From Boesenbergia rotunda (Eukaryota; Streptophyta; Magnoliopsida; Zingiberales; Zingiberaceae): 64,000 nucleotides of DNA. The translations under genes and the position numbers were made by a program. The number at the start of each line of letters is the position of its first letter. Positions within the stretch are counted from its first letter, which is position 1. The stretch is taken from contig JAGFNQ010002588.1 in the NCBI GenBank assembly GCA_024364735.1, positions 110,052 through 174,051 on the forward strand, written 5' to 3'. The notes beneath the pieces were generated by a model. The model saw only the letters and a list, made by a program, of their open reading frames with translations. It was not told the origin of the DNA and made no database searches. Positions 36,800 to 48,068 of the stretch are shown here, piece after piece.

Positions 36800-37037
36800 A
36801 TTATTGCGACGGATTAACTTATCCGTCGTAGATTAGCGACGGGTTTGACCAATGTCGTCGCTATATTGAGGGGTTTGACCCGCCGATTAATTCTAGCGAC
36901 GGACTTTGACCAAGTCCGTCACTAGATTCAGGAGTTTGACTTGGCGCACAACTTTGGCGACGGATACTATATATCCGTCGCCATTAGCGATGGACTATTA
37001 AAAAAGTCCGTCGTAATTCCTTATTATTTTTGTTGTG
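36800..37037. repeat. CACTA right subterminal repeats and terminal inverted repeat
   Basis: The GCGACGGA/TCCGTCGC cores match the left end, with inverted pairs such as GGCGACGGATA..TATCCGTCGCC. The end is TTATTTTTGTTGTG at 37037. Confidence 0.85.
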
Positions 37038-37040
37038 CAT

Positions 37041-37193
37041 GCATGCTAGATTTAATGAAAAATGCTTAATGGTGCATAATTTTGGATTTAAGTATAATGA
37101 TAGGAATATGACTAATAAGGTAGGTCAAAACACTAAGAAAAGCATGCATCATGAAAAATCAAAGACCTATAGATCTAAGGATTAGGACATTAA
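37041..37193 (+). pseudogene. SIRE-like gag, middle fragment between two insertions
   Basis: This is open except for one TAG near 37182 (after KTYRSKD). It continues the host gag from the CACTA left flank and joins in frame to 44277 across element A. It encodes a charged linker (NEKCLMVHNFGFKYNDRN), with no catalytic domain. Confidence 0.6.
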
Positions 37194-37300
37194 TGTTGGT
37201 GCAGGAAGCACCATATCGAACCTTGTTTTGATATTGGCAAAGGATTCAAAGTTAAGTTTATTGGTGATCTAACAATGTTACTCAAGTGTGCAGGAAAAGT

Positions 37301-37609
37301 CCTAGCGAAGGGCTGCTAGGCACCTGGCGAAGGGCTGCCAGGAAACAAAGTCCTAGCGAAGGGCTGCTAGGCACCTGGCGAAGGGCTGCCAGGAAACAAA
37401 GTCCTAGCGAAGGGCTGCTAAGCACCTGGTGAAGGAATGCCAGGATACAAAGCCCTAGCGAAGGACAGCTAGGCACAGGGCGAAGGACAGCTTGGTATCC
37501 AAGACCTGGCGAAGGATCGCTAGGCAAAAGTCCAACCGGAGGAGCCGGTTGGCATCAGGTAAATTCTCCCGAGAGGAGTAGGTGAGGACGCGTTCCCCGT
37601 CGAGGGAAC
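37301..37609. repeat. Array of covarying hairpins in LTR U3 (element A)
   Basis: About nine units have the pattern CCTRGC-GAAGGNNN-GCYAGG. The stems switch together (CCTAGC/GCTAGG or CCTGGC/GCCAGG) while the loop keeps GAAGG. Two more stems follow: CCAACCGG/CCGGTTGG (37532-37552) and GTTCCC/GGGAAC (37592-37609). Matching arrays are at 43045-43352, 49724-50131 and 56985-57343. Confidence 0.85.
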
Positions 37610-38139
37610 AGTAGGCGTCAGTTCGACCTAGGGCTCCATTTTGGAGACCAAAAGTCAGAACCAAGACAGCTAAGGCTGTATAAACATAATACTCTAATGC
37701 TTTATATTGTTTTGTACTAACCCTGGATGCAGGACCGAAGGAACGTATGTCTGCAGCTCAGAATGCCCAAAGGAGAGAGGCAAGTAGCTGAGCAGGGCGC
37801 CCTCAGTGTCCCGGGCGCCCCCAAGGTGAACATGAAATAAATGAAGCAAAAAGGAGCTTCGGCCAAATACTGGCCGGGGCGCCCCCAGTAGCCAGGGCGC
37901 CCCCAGCAGTCAGGGCGCCCCCAGCCACCAGGGCGCCCCGCGCCTGGAGCCAGCGATGAGGATAAGCCTCATCCAGTCGATACTCCCGCTGAAAAGGTCA
38001 GCCAGGGCGCCCTCAGCTTCCAGGGCGCCCACGTCAAAGAATTATCCCGACTTTGAAGGGATAACTCGTTGATCGCGAGAAGAGGGGATCACAGGCCACG
38101 TGGAGGGCGCCCCCGTGCTCCAAGGCGCCCTCAGAACCA

Positions 38140-38147
38140 TATAAAAG
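38140..38147 (+). promoter_or_regulatory. TATA box, 5' LTR of element A
   Basis: TATAAAAG is followed by GGCCCTCGACC. The same box is at 43847-43854 in the 3' LTR. Confidence 0.65.
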
Positions 38148-38566
38148 GCCCTCGACCCCTCAAGCCTGAACACAACTACTTCCAACGCTGTTACGTTCTT
38201 CTACTCCTGCGCTTCACCCCAGAAACCTTCCAACTCGACACGAAAGTGCCAACGACGTCCCTCTGCTCCGAGATAAATTTTTCTACACCGGACGTCGGTA
38301 ACGAAGAACTGTTTTCTTTTAGTTTACTATACTACTATTGTAATCAATCTTTGTAAACTGTTTTTGCGCCTCATATAGAATTACCCGAAGTAAACGGTCA
38401 ACAACCGTGGGTCTTGGAGTAGGAGTCGACCTAGGCTCCGAACCAAGTAAAACTACCTGTGTTCGTGTGTTGTGTTTTAATTTCCGCTGTGCAATTTCTC
38501 TATCTCTAAATCCGAACGATTTACGATATTCACCCCCCCTCTATCGTATTCTCTCGATCCAACAAG

Positions 38567-38614
38567 TGGTATCAGAGCGGGGTAGTTCAAACTTGGTGCA
38601 ACCACCAGTTTGAA
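38567..38614 (+). other. Primer binding site and adjoining hairpin, element A
   Basis: TGGTATCAGAGC at 38567-38578 is the tRNA-Met primer site. Eight bases on, TTCAAACTTGGTG (38586-38598) pairs with CACCAGTTTGAA (38603-38614) around the loop CAAC with one bulged base. The same structure occurs in element B. Confidence 0.85.
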
Positions 38615-39081
38615 AGTTTTTCGGATTTACAAAATTTTTAATCTTATTTCTTTTCGGATCTTTTTCACCTTTTATTTTAAAATAAAAAATATCTGTAGGT
38701 GGATTTAAAATATCCTTACGCCTTTTTCAATTTTGAATTCTCATTTTTTCACCATAAGTTAGAATTGTTAAAACGATCAACTTTTGAAATTTTGTCATAA
38801 AATTTTTTATTATTATTTTAATATATTTTTTTAAAATTCGTGCTACCCTAATTCGAGCAAAGTTTTTTTAAAAACATTGTCTTCTAACTTTTTCATTATT
38901 AATTAGAAGTAATAAAATCAACATTTTCAAAAATTTATCATAATTTATTATTATTATTTTACCTCGAAATTCGTGTAATATTTTTGTTGGGCTATATCTT
39001 TTCTCTCCCGCACTACTAATCCAAGACCAAGTCTTGGTACAATTTTTTTGTTATTTTGTTTGTGTGCAAGGTTTATATTAA

Positions 39082-40206
39082 ATGGCTAACCAAGAGTGGA
39101 ACAGTCCACGTCCACCACTATTCTCCGGCGAGAACTTCACGTTTTGGAGATGTCAAATGGAGTCCCTTCTGAAGGCCCACATAGACTTATGGCAGATCAT
39201 CCAAACGGGATTCTCGTTTCCCGTAGAAGATGAGTCATCAATCGAGTGGGACAAACTGGATGAACACACCCTCAATCAAATTGAGACCGATGCAAGGGCA
39301 ACTGTAATCCTACAATGTGGCCTAACCAAGGAGCAACTCAAGCTAGTAGGTCCATGCAGATGTGCTAGAGAAATCTGGGAAAAATTGATTAATCTTCATC
39401 AAGAGATCTCAAATGAAGAAGAAGATCAGGTAAGTTATCTTTCCCTTTCGGTCCAAGCACAAACAGCCGAGTCAGAGTCTGAACCCGAATCCAAAGTCGA
39501 ACCAGAATCAGACGACGAATTGACTGAGACGGTAACTAATTTTGAATTCTTTTCAAAATTTGAATTAAATAATCAAACAGATACTATAATGGTCGAGGAA
39601 GGTGTAAATTCTTTTGCAGGGAAAAATCTTAAAGAACCACCAAAGAAGGAGCTTCAACTAGTACCCGAGTCCGACTCAAACACATAATTAGAAGATGAGC
39701 CTAGATCCGAGGCGGCAAGAATCAAGGGGGAGATTCCTAATAAGGAACCAAAAGGTAAAAGTGTAAAATCAGATTTTAAAAATCATGTAATTTGTTACAC
39801 ATGCAGGGAGAGAGGGCACTACCAAAGTGAGTGTCCTACTCGTAAGATTCAAACGACACCACCGACGGCGACAAAGGAATCAGTTCCAAAAGCACGAAAG
39901 GACAAAAGTCGTATCCAATGCTTCAAGTGCCAGGAGTTCGGGCATTACCAAGGTGAATGCACAGATAAAAGAGCTACCAAGAATGCCGGACAAACAATCG
40001 ACAAAGGTAAATTTACAATATTTGAAAATCCATTATTTACCTTGAATAATGTGATTGATTCATGTAACTTAATTAAAGCAAACTTCAGAAAATTGAAACA
40101 AGAAAATGAAACCCTAAAACATAAGGTCAATAAGTTAGAAAATTTAATTCATAATCTTGCTGATTTCGAAAATCTGGAGTATTACTCCAATTGTGACCTT
40201 ACATAG
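39082..40206 (+). pseudogene. Gag of element A, with an internal stop and a missing middle part
   Basis: One frame of 375 codons is broken only by TAA at 39685. The start MANQEWNSPRPPLFSGENF and the core ATVILQCGLTKEQLKLVG match the copia Gag of element B. After WEKLINLHQEIS the roughly 100 residues that follow in B (RDLLLNKLYTIKM to about FSELELHEQ) are missing and an acidic stretch appears instead. Two CCHC zinc knuckles follow the stop (CYTCRERGHYQSEC and CFKCQEFGHYQGEC), then a coiled coil (KLKQENETLKHKVNKLENL). The truncated core suggests this Gag could not assemble normally even without the stop. Confidence 0.75.
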
Positions 40207-42937
40207 ACAATTGTTTGTTTTAATTATGTGTTTCTTTTTCTTTTTGTTTTTTTTGCTTAGAATTAGGATTGGTTAGTATAAGGACTAAATCAATTAATTG
40301 AAATTTGAACAACATAGTATTGGGTGGAGGTGAGATGATAGTACGTTAGGGAAGCCATCTTGGCGGAACTAGGCGAAGCTACCGATCCAAGACCCAAACT
40401 AGTTAGACCAGAATTTACCAAAAAGTAATTTTGAAGATGAAATTTCACTAAAAGGCTTTGTCTAGGAAAGAGTTGATGATCCAATAAGGCTACGGCCAAA
40501 GAAAGTCTTGTGCCTCGACAAGACCTGGAAGCCAATTTTTGAAATTCAAATTCAATTTACTCTTTGTTAAATTCGAATCTAACACAAATTTTTAGTTAAT
40601 TTTAGATTCAAATATCTCTTTTCAAAATAAATTTAAATTGGGTTTAAAAATTAATTTAATTTTTCAAAATTAATCATGGCATTTTCAAAATAAATCTTTC
40701 TATTAAAATATGCATCTCACAAAACAGTTAAGGATATCCTGTTTTGTCACTTAGAAATGGGTGAGATGCTCAAGACCTAAAAGTTGAGTCCAACCCAACC
40801 AACTAATTCAATTAAATCTTAATTAATTTCAAAATCCTCAAAAATTATTTTTTTAAAACTAAGGTTTAATGTTTCAAAATTAACCATTTTTTTTGTTAAA
40901 ATTAAATATTTGTCTCACACAACCCATATGGTTAACATGTTTGACCACGTAGAACCGGGTGAGACATCTAGGGCCTAAAAGCATGATTCACTATCCTTTT
41001 AAATAAAAAAAAGTTTGCAAAAATTATTTAAACTTACCTCTAATTTTTAATTTATTGTACTGTACCCTACTTTTTCATTTATCACATTTTTTTGTCAAAT
41101 ATCACAATAAATAGAGTCTAGGGCTTATTCTGATTTAGTCAAAATAGTCAACCCTAGTCCATATAGTCAAACCTGGTTAACACTGAAGTCCCTTAAGGAA
41201 CTTAGATAAAAGACAGACTGTGTCGGATACAGGGGGAGTTCTTCTTAATTTTTTTTTGAAAAATTCAAATTTTTCAAAAACCTTATGCTTTAAAACTTAT
41301 TCAAAAACCCTCGATATTACTATCTCGTTGAAAAATTATCATCATGATTTTCGAAAACTGTGCTATCATTTCAAGTTATGTTTTCAAAAATTTATCTTGA
41401 AAGTTATCATACTCAGAAGATTGTTCAAAATTATTCTTTTGATTTTAATAACCCTAAAGACACAGAGGAAGGTCCACTTCATGATCTACAATGACTCCTA
41501 GGATGTGTTAAATTTAGGAGGAGTTTGAGTCAAAAGAATTTCTGAAATGTTTTTTTTAATTATTTGTTTTGAAGTTATTAGATAATTCTTATAATTTAAA
41601 TCAAACCCTAAAACTCAGAGGAAGATCGCTTGTAGTCAACAAGCTTCCTAGGACTGGGTCAAGCTTAGGGGGAGATTAAATTAAAATAATTATTGAATTT
41701 TTTTAAAATAATATGTTTTCATGCACTGCAAGTTTAAAATCCTTTTGAAAACTTAAATAATTTTTGTTCCAAAATACTATTATTTTATTTTTCAAAATTC
41801 TTGTGACTTATGAAGTAACTTATATAATATTTACTTGGGTTGGAGAAATTTCCAGGACACTTAGGAAAATGTCCTTGTAGTTAACAAGGTTTCCTAGGAT
41901 TGTGTCAGATTGGAAAAGAAACCTAGTCAAGTAAAATATTATGTTTTCAAAATGCATAATACTTTTCAAAAATAATTTATATTTAAAAAAAACAGTACTT
42001 AGACTTTCCAAAAATGCTCAATCTATTTTTTTTTAAAGTACTTGCATATTTTTCAAAAATGCACATTTTTTCAAAAGTACTAATACTTTTCTAAGGCAAT
42101 AGTATTCTAAGTACGTGAATTTTCTAAAGATTTGCCTATAAATATAATTTTTTTTTCAAAATTGCACAATACCTTTCAAAGTGGAGCTTTGTTGGTGAAA
42201 TTTAAGCTTTTTGCTAGGCTCTCAAGAGTTATACTAAGTACTTTTATGTTTTCAAAACTTATAGGCTCTGATACATAATTTTTTCTTAAGACTTCTTTCA
42301 AAATATATTTCTTTATTAATAAATAGCTAAGGAGAGAAAAAGCTCAAATTGTTAAAAATCAAAATGTTTTTCAAAAGCTTTCTCTTATTCAAAAAGCAAA
42401 GTTGAATTTCTAAATGTGCTTTCAAAAATTTCTAAGAGCATCTTTTTGCAAATATTTCTAAGTAGAGTTTTTTTGGTGAAAAACTTGTCTAGAAGTTTTA
42501 CAAATTTTGTTTTTCAAAATACACAAAGTATTCGTCTAAGTGAGCAAATTATTTTTAAACAAAATTTTCCCAATTCTCAAAGTTAAACTCTTTTTGGAAA
42601 GTTGACTTCAAAATTTTGCCTAAATTTTGCAAAGCCTTGTAAGTAAAAGTTGTTTAACAAAATGTAGATTTGCAAAATTTTTTTTACCTTGTTCGCCCAT
42701 GTATTGTTTTTGATATATGTCAAAGGGGGAGGAAAGGTCAAAGTTAAGTATGTTAAGTGGTTTATAACACAAGTATTCAGGATTTTAGGGAGAGTATGAG
42801 AAATAAAGATTTTTTTCAACCCTACATTAATTCTATTCATAAACAGTTATACTTCATTGTTTACCTTTTGTTCTTAACTGTTATAAGTTTTTAACTTAAC
42901 TTTGAATTGTGTTGCCATAAATTAAAAAGGGGGAGAT
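40207..42937 (+). other. Non-coding internal region of element A with polypurine tract
   Basis: No pol domain is seen in any frame. The first part (40300-40540) matches element B at 53084-53340 (ATTGGGTGGAGGTGAGATGA). Several GGGGGAG-containing phrases with GTCNAGCTTAGGGGGAGAT-like context recur (about 41230, 41515, 41665), like repeated decayed polypurine tracts. The functional tract is at 42924-42937. Confidence 0.65.
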
Positions 42938-44271
42938 TGTTGGTGCAGGAAGCACCATATCGAACCTTGTTTTGATATTGGCAAAGGATTCGAAGTTAAG
43001 TTTATTGTTGATCTAACAATGTTACTCAAGTGTGCAGGAAAAGTCCTAGCGAAGGGCTGCTAGGCACCTGGCGAAGGGCTGCCAGGAAACAAAGTCCTAG
43101 CGAAGAGCTGCTAGGCACCTGGTGAAGGGCTGCCAAGAAACAAAGTCCTAGCGAAGGGCTGCTAGGCACCTGGCGAAGGAATGCCAGGATACAAAGCCCT
43201 AGCGAAGGACAGCTAGGCACCGGGCGAAGGACAACTTGGTATCCAAGACCTGGCGAAGGACCGCTAGGCAAAAGTCCAACCGGAGAAGCCGGTTGGCATC
43301 AGGTAATTCTCCCGAGAGGAGTAGGTGAGGACGCGTTCCCCGTCGAGGGAACAGTAGGCGTCGGTTCGACCTAGGGCTCCATTTTGGAGACCAAAAGTTA
43401 GAACCAAGACAGCTAAGGTTGTATAAACATAATACTCTAATGCTTTATATTGTTTTGGACTAACCCTGGATGCAGGACCGAAGGAACGTGTGTCTGCAGC
43501 TCAGAATGCCCAAAGGAGAGAGGCAAGTAGCTGAGCAGGGCGCCCTCAGTGTCCCGGGCGCCCCCAAGGTGAACATGAAACAAATGAAGCAAAAAGGAGC
43601 TTCGGCCGAATACTGGCCGGGGCGCCCCCAGCCACCAGGGCGCCCCGCGCCTGGAGCCAGCGATGAGGATAAGCCTCATCCAGCCGATACTCCCGCTGAA
43701 AAGGTCAGCCAGGGCGCCCTCAGCTTCCAGGGCACCCCCATCAAAGAATTATCTCGACTTTGAAGGGATAACTCGCTGACCGCGAGAAGAGGGGATCACA
43801 GGCCACGTGGAGGGCGCCCCCGTGCTCCAAGGCACCCTCAGAACCCTATAAAAGGCCCTCGACCCCTCAAGCCTGAACACAACTACTTCCAACGTTGTTA
43901 CATTCTTCTACTCCTGCGCTTCGCCCCAGAAACCTTCCAACTCAACACGAAAGCGCCAACGACGTCCCTCTGCTCCTAGATAAATTTTTCTACACCGGAC
44001 GTCAGTAACGAAGAATTGTTTTCTTTCAGTTTACTATACTACTATTGTAATCAATCTTTGTAAACTGTTTTTGCGCCTCATATAGAATTGCCCAAAGTAA
44101 ACGGTCAACGACCGTGGGCCTTGGAGTAGGAGTCGACCTAGGCTCCGAACCAAGTAAAACTACCTGTGTTCGTGTGTTGTGTTTTAATTTCCGCTGTGCA
44201 ATTTCTCTATCTCTAAATCCGAACGATTTACGATATTCATCCCCCCTCTATCGTATTCTCTCGATCCAACA
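42938..44271 (+). repeat. 3' LTR of element A
   Basis: Same features as the 5' LTR: hairpin array 43045-43352, GGGCGCCC boxes and TATA box 43847-43854. It is 37 bp shorter because of a deletion in the box array. It ends CCAACA at 44271, followed by the TSD. Confidence 0.92.
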
Positions 44272-44276
44272 ATTAA

Positions 44277-44781
44277 TCCCAAGAAGGGGAGGAATTTGCC
44301 TAGAAAGGAGGGTAGGTCTAGGAATGTCCAAAGTAGACATATGGACTCTAGGGTTAGAAATCTAGAAAAGGAAAATCAAGCCTTGAGGGCAAGGCTTGAT
44401 ACGTTAGAAAAGACCCTAGAAAGGTTCAAGGTTCGATCTAAGGGTTTAGACATGATGTTGGGTAGTCTAAAATCCAACTATGATAGATCGGGGTTGGGCT
44501 ACCGGTCTAAAATCTCCAATGCCAAGGAAAAGAAGTATGTTGGGGAAGCATACAATTATGGCAAGAAGGAGAAATTCAAAAATGGCAAGGGGGTGCCATT
44601 TAAAGGGAAAAAGAGTGACTTAACCAAGGACAATGTGTCCAAAGTTAAGAAGGTTAGATTTGTAGGCCATGAATCACCGGGGGCACACCGGTGTGACCTA
44701 GTGTGGATTGAGTCACCTAGGGAGGTGGCTAGGACTAAGAGCTCAAGGGGGAGCTCTAGGAGCCTTTGGGATCCATGGTAA
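44277..44781 (+). pseudogene. SIRE-like gag, C-terminal part
   Basis: An open frame of about 160 codons has a coiled coil (VRNLEKENQALRARLDTLEK) and the SIRE Gag block SKGLDMMLGSLKSNYDRSGLGY. Element B shares the latter as SKGLDMILGRQKSVLNRSGL. A basic stretch follows and the frame ends TAA near 44781. In SIRE elements protease would follow; here only AT-rich DNA does. Confidence 0.7.
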
Positions 44782-45886
44782 ATGGATCTCAAGAGGTTTT
44801 CTCCTAGGAAATTAGATGAAATGTGCGAAAAAGGGTTGAAAGACTTGGGTAAGTCTTGAGCCTAGGGAATTGACACATTAAAAGGGATTTTAGGGAGAAA
44901 AGGATGAAAATAGGGTTATATTCGAGAAAATTGTTTTTTAATATGAAAATGTCATATAACTTGGTGCTAGGAATGTAATGTGATTGAGTATGGGAAGAGG
45001 CATCAAGGTGAGGTCAAAATTAGAACCTTTGGACAAGGTTTAAATGATACAATTTAGGAAAAGTTGAGTTTCATGCCAATCTTGGAATTTGGAGTATATT
45101 TGTTTGGGAACATATTTTTCCCAAGTAGACATAGGTTCCACAAATCTCTCCACGAAATTTTAGATTTTTTGGAGATTTGTGGAATTATCTAGGCATTACT
45201 GAAATTGGGTGGAAAACTTGAAATTCAGGTATCAGTTGACTGCCCTGGTAGGCAGTCGACTGATCCGAGTGAATTTAGCCCAGAAAATCTTCTATTTGTT
45301 TTAGTAGTCGACTGCCAAAGGGGTAGTTGACTGATCCATTAGGGTTAGAAAGGAATGGCATATTGGATAATAGAAGATGGTCTTAAAATTGAATCCTTGT
45401 CTATACTCCTTGACTAAAGGTTTGCCTCATGATTTAATGGTAATTGTATGAAATAAGACTATATGGATATCTTGGAATTTAAGGAAAATTGATGAGTGCT
45501 TTAAATTCAATGGATGATATTAAATGATAAATGATTGAAGAATGGGAAGATTGATAAGCACAAATATATCTAGGATTTAGAGATAAAAAGGGAAAATTGA
45601 GGACAATTCCATGTGTCAAATTATAATGATTAGCCTTGATAAACACATGGAATTGTAGATATGTTTCAAAATTGATACAAATTGCTAATGTTTTAGGAAA
45701 TTAGAGAATGTACCAAAAGTCAAGCATACTTGATATTTTCATGGAATTATATTTTTCTAGGATAGGGTATATCCTAGCAAATGTGCTTGCAAATCGTTAA
45801 GATTTTTCCGAGTTTTGTAGAGTTCTTTTTGGCACTAGGGGTAAGATTGCTTGGGGCAATCGTTTAATGGTGTCCAAGGGGGAAAG
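44782..45886 (+). other. Non-coding 3' part of the SIRE-like element
   Basis: No pol is recognised. AGTCGACT-type palindromes reappear at 45233-45340 (GGCAGTCGACTGATCC and variants), as in the element's LTR. It ends in a purine tract directly before the Angela LTR. Confidence 0.55.
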
Positions 45887-48054
45887 TGTTAGTGATATGA
45901 GAGAAGTGTCCTAAGGCAATCGCCTTATGATTGTAATCATTTATTTTAATAAATGAATATCCACTATTTGAGTATACATGATTATTTGATTAAGATCTTA
46001 AGCTCATTTACTGAATGCCCGCAATACAATTCACAGCATGAGAGAATTTGTGATGAATTCACAACTAGTGATTATCTCTACATGTGCAATTGTGAAGTAT
46101 TGAAATTGTCCCTAGTCGATGAATTGATAAACACGGACACTATCAATTCTGTTGAGACTAGCATGAGTTATTCTCTAATCAGCTGATTCTCACTGGCTGG
46201 TGACACTGAGATGTCCGGAGATAAACATGAATGCTAGTTAAGGGAACTAGCTCATTGGAGTGTCTGGCTGTAAAACTTCATATGGTAGTCTACATATAGA
46301 TATGTCAGTGAAGTTCTTACTGCAGCTTAAGTGCGATGTTCCTTTGACTTGCGGTGTTCAAGTCATCTTGGTCATGGAGACTTATACTTTGACATCTTAA
46401 GCAAGAATCTCCAAGGAGGTGTGGACCCAGGATGATTGGGTATAAGCCGAAGTGCCCGAAGATGTTTGAACAGCCTACAAAGGATTCACCACTCCTTGCG
46501 AGGAGATGTATACCCGAGGCCTATCGTCGGATTGTTACTCGAAGCCTCTGGCCAGAGCATGACATGTTCAGAGTATGAATCTCTTAAATACATGAGAGTA
46601 ATTAGAATCCATAGGACAAGGAAACGTTACTTGGGCTAGGTGTGACGTAGTCAGCCTAGTGGGGACTGACACACATAGACCATGTCCTGAACCAAGTGGG
46701 TATAAGATGGTGAAGGGAATGGGGCACGATTCATTATAGCTGCTGAAGGGTTTCAAAATCATTTCTGAGGTCAACCGTTGATCTTTCAATTAATTGGGGA
46801 TCATGATGTACTACTAGGTGCCATTCATGATCGTTCTATAATTAATTAGTTAATTATGGACGACCAACATAAATTTAAAGCCTATTTGGTCACACACATA
46901 ACGAGTAATTCGAAGGATTTAAAACGACTTGAGAATTGGATTCTCCAATCGAGATAGACTATTTTTGGTAAGTCCAAGCAATAGTCAAAACTGAATTTAT
47001 TTCAGACGCATCGGAAGCATAGAATGGCTAAGTCTTTTAAAGACTTAATGGGTGAATTAAATAAGTTTAATTCATTAAGGGATTTGATCCAATTGGGGTT
47101 AGATGGGCCGGCCAAGGAAGGGGGCCTCCTCTCTTCTTGTCATGGCCGACCACCACCATAAGAGGATAAGGCTATTTTGGTTTGTTTTATAAAATAGACC
47201 AAAGGTTGGTTTATTTTATAAAAGGTTATATAAATTTTATATAAATTTTTATATAATGAACCATGAGTTGGTTTGTTTAATAAAATTTATATAATGAACC
47301 AATGGTTGGTTTGTTTTATAAATTTTATATAATCATGCCAAAAGAAAGAGAGCCTTGATTATGGATTGATTGAGAAATTATTCCATAATCAAGAAGAGGA
47401 AGCTTAATCATGAGAGTCTTGATTATGGATTGATTGAGAAATTATTCCATAATCAAGGAGAGGTTTGCTTGGGAATTAAGAAACCTCTCCCTATATAAAG
47501 GACCCAAGGGGTGCCATGGAAGATGATCAATCCAAGAATTGCTTGGGCTCTCTCCTCTTCTTCTCTCCCTCTCTTGGCCGGCCATAGGCCTTCTTTCTTT
47601 CTTCTTGCCGTGAGCACAAGGAGAAGCATCAAGGCGACGAAGTTCTTCCTTGCGACGATCTTCCTCTTCGGCCAACCTTGGTGGTGAGTCTTTCGATTTG
47701 ATTACTCTCTCGATTTTCGTCGTGTTCACAGAGAATCTAGTAGTTCTCGTGAACACGAAACTCGTGGCTTAGCGAAGTCATCCCAACGATACTCGGCGTG
47801 GATACGAATAGAGGCGGAGCTTTCAAGGGACGCTAACGGTTGGATCTCGTCCCTTCTTCCAAGTTACGCAAGGTAATTCGTAGAGTAATTTCCTTTTCTG
47901 CAAAAATTTTATATTACGATTATGTGAACACATTGCATGCTTAGGATATGTGTTAGAATAATTTAGGAAATTATTCATGCTTTTTGTTTCCGCTGCATGT
48001 AATTATGTAACAATTACAATACGTGCCCGCGTTGGCATGCACCTGGTCCCAACA
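45887..48054 (+). repeat. 5' LTR of the Angela-type element
   Basis: TGTTAGTGATATGAG to GGTCCCAACA, 2168 bp. A direct repeat of ATAAAATAAACCAA-type AT phrases (GGTTGGTTTATTTTATAAA and relatives) lies at 47190-47340, and a TATA box at 47492-47498. Small open frames of 60-100 codons repeat in the 3' LTR but have no domain. Confidence 0.9.
47492..47498 (+). promoter_or_regulatory. TATA box of the Angela-type LTR
   Basis: TATATAAAGGACC lies about 560 bp before the LTR end. The transcript should start near 47520-47530. Confidence 0.65.
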
Positions 48055-48055
48055 G

Positions 48056-48068
48056 TGGTATCAGAGCC
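48056..48068 (+). other. Primer binding site of the Angela-type element
   Basis: TGGTATCAGAGCC lies one base after the LTR end CCAACA and is complementary to initiator tRNA-Met. Confidence 0.88.

Larger units (their letters stand above)
29489..37037 (-). mobile_element. CACTA (En/Spm) transposon, 7.5 kb, TSD CAT
   Basis: The left end is CACTACAAAAATAAT and the right end is ATTATTTTTGTTGTG, an imperfect terminal inverted repeat. Three-base duplications CAT lie at 29486-29488 and 37038-37040. Both ends carry subterminal repeats of the core TAGCGACGGA in both orientations. Two minus-strand genes are recognisable: TNP2-type and Ptta/En/Spm-type. The minus strand is the coding strand, with the promoter side at 36800-37037. 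Both genes have stops, so the copy is probably not autonomous now. Confidence 0.92.
37194..38564 (+). repeat. 5' LTR of element A
   Basis: It starts TGTTGGTGCAGG and ends CGATCCAACA. It contains a hairpin array (37301-37609), a cluster of GGGCGCCC boxes (about 37795-38135) and a TATA box TATAAAAG at 38140-38147. U3 is therefore about 980 bp. Confidence 0.92.
37194..44271 (+). mobile_element. Gag-only SIRE-type retrotransposon 'A', TSD ATTAA
   Basis: It is complete, with ATTAA at 37189-37193 and 44272-44276. The LTRs are 37194-38564 and 42938-44271, with a tRNA-Met primer site at 38567, a gag remnant at 39082-40206, 2.7 kb without genes, and the polypurine tract AAAAAGGGGGAGAT at 42924-42937. 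No protease, integrase or reverse transcriptase is present, so it is non-autonomous (TR-GAG class). The LTRs differ by a few percent plus one roughly 36-bp GGCGCCC-repeat indel, which suggests a fairly recent insertion. Confidence 0.92.
24208..45886 (+). mobile_element. SIRE-like Ty1/copia element, host of four insertions
   Basis: The 5' LTR starts TGTTGAGACAAT at 24208, inside the Tat reverse transcriptase. It ends GATCCATCA at 28433 and is followed by a tRNA-Met primer site. Gag is present in pieces (28504-29488, 37041-37193, 44277-44781). Removing the insertions and one copy of each target duplication keeps the gag frame continuous across both gaps. No pol is visible up to 45886, where an Angela-type element begins. 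A purine tract CCAAGGGGGAAAG (45874-45886) there may be this element's polypurine tract, so the element may also lack pol. Its 3' LTR is outside the window. Confidence 0.75.

Noticed and set aside
37301..37530. Coding repeats (PSSPSLGLCFLAALRQV-type frames on the minus strand)
   Set aside because: The frames are the complement of the LTR hairpin array and recur in every LTR of A and B with different lengths; no start context or domain.
44782..45886. SIRE pol downstream of gag
   Set aside because: No protease, integrase or reverse transcriptase motif in any frame; the sequence is AT-rich and non-coding.
45953..46639. Small frames repeated at 62597-63283 as genes
   Set aside because: They are the same LTR sequence in the two Angela LTRs, upstream of the LTR TATA box, with stops differing between copies.
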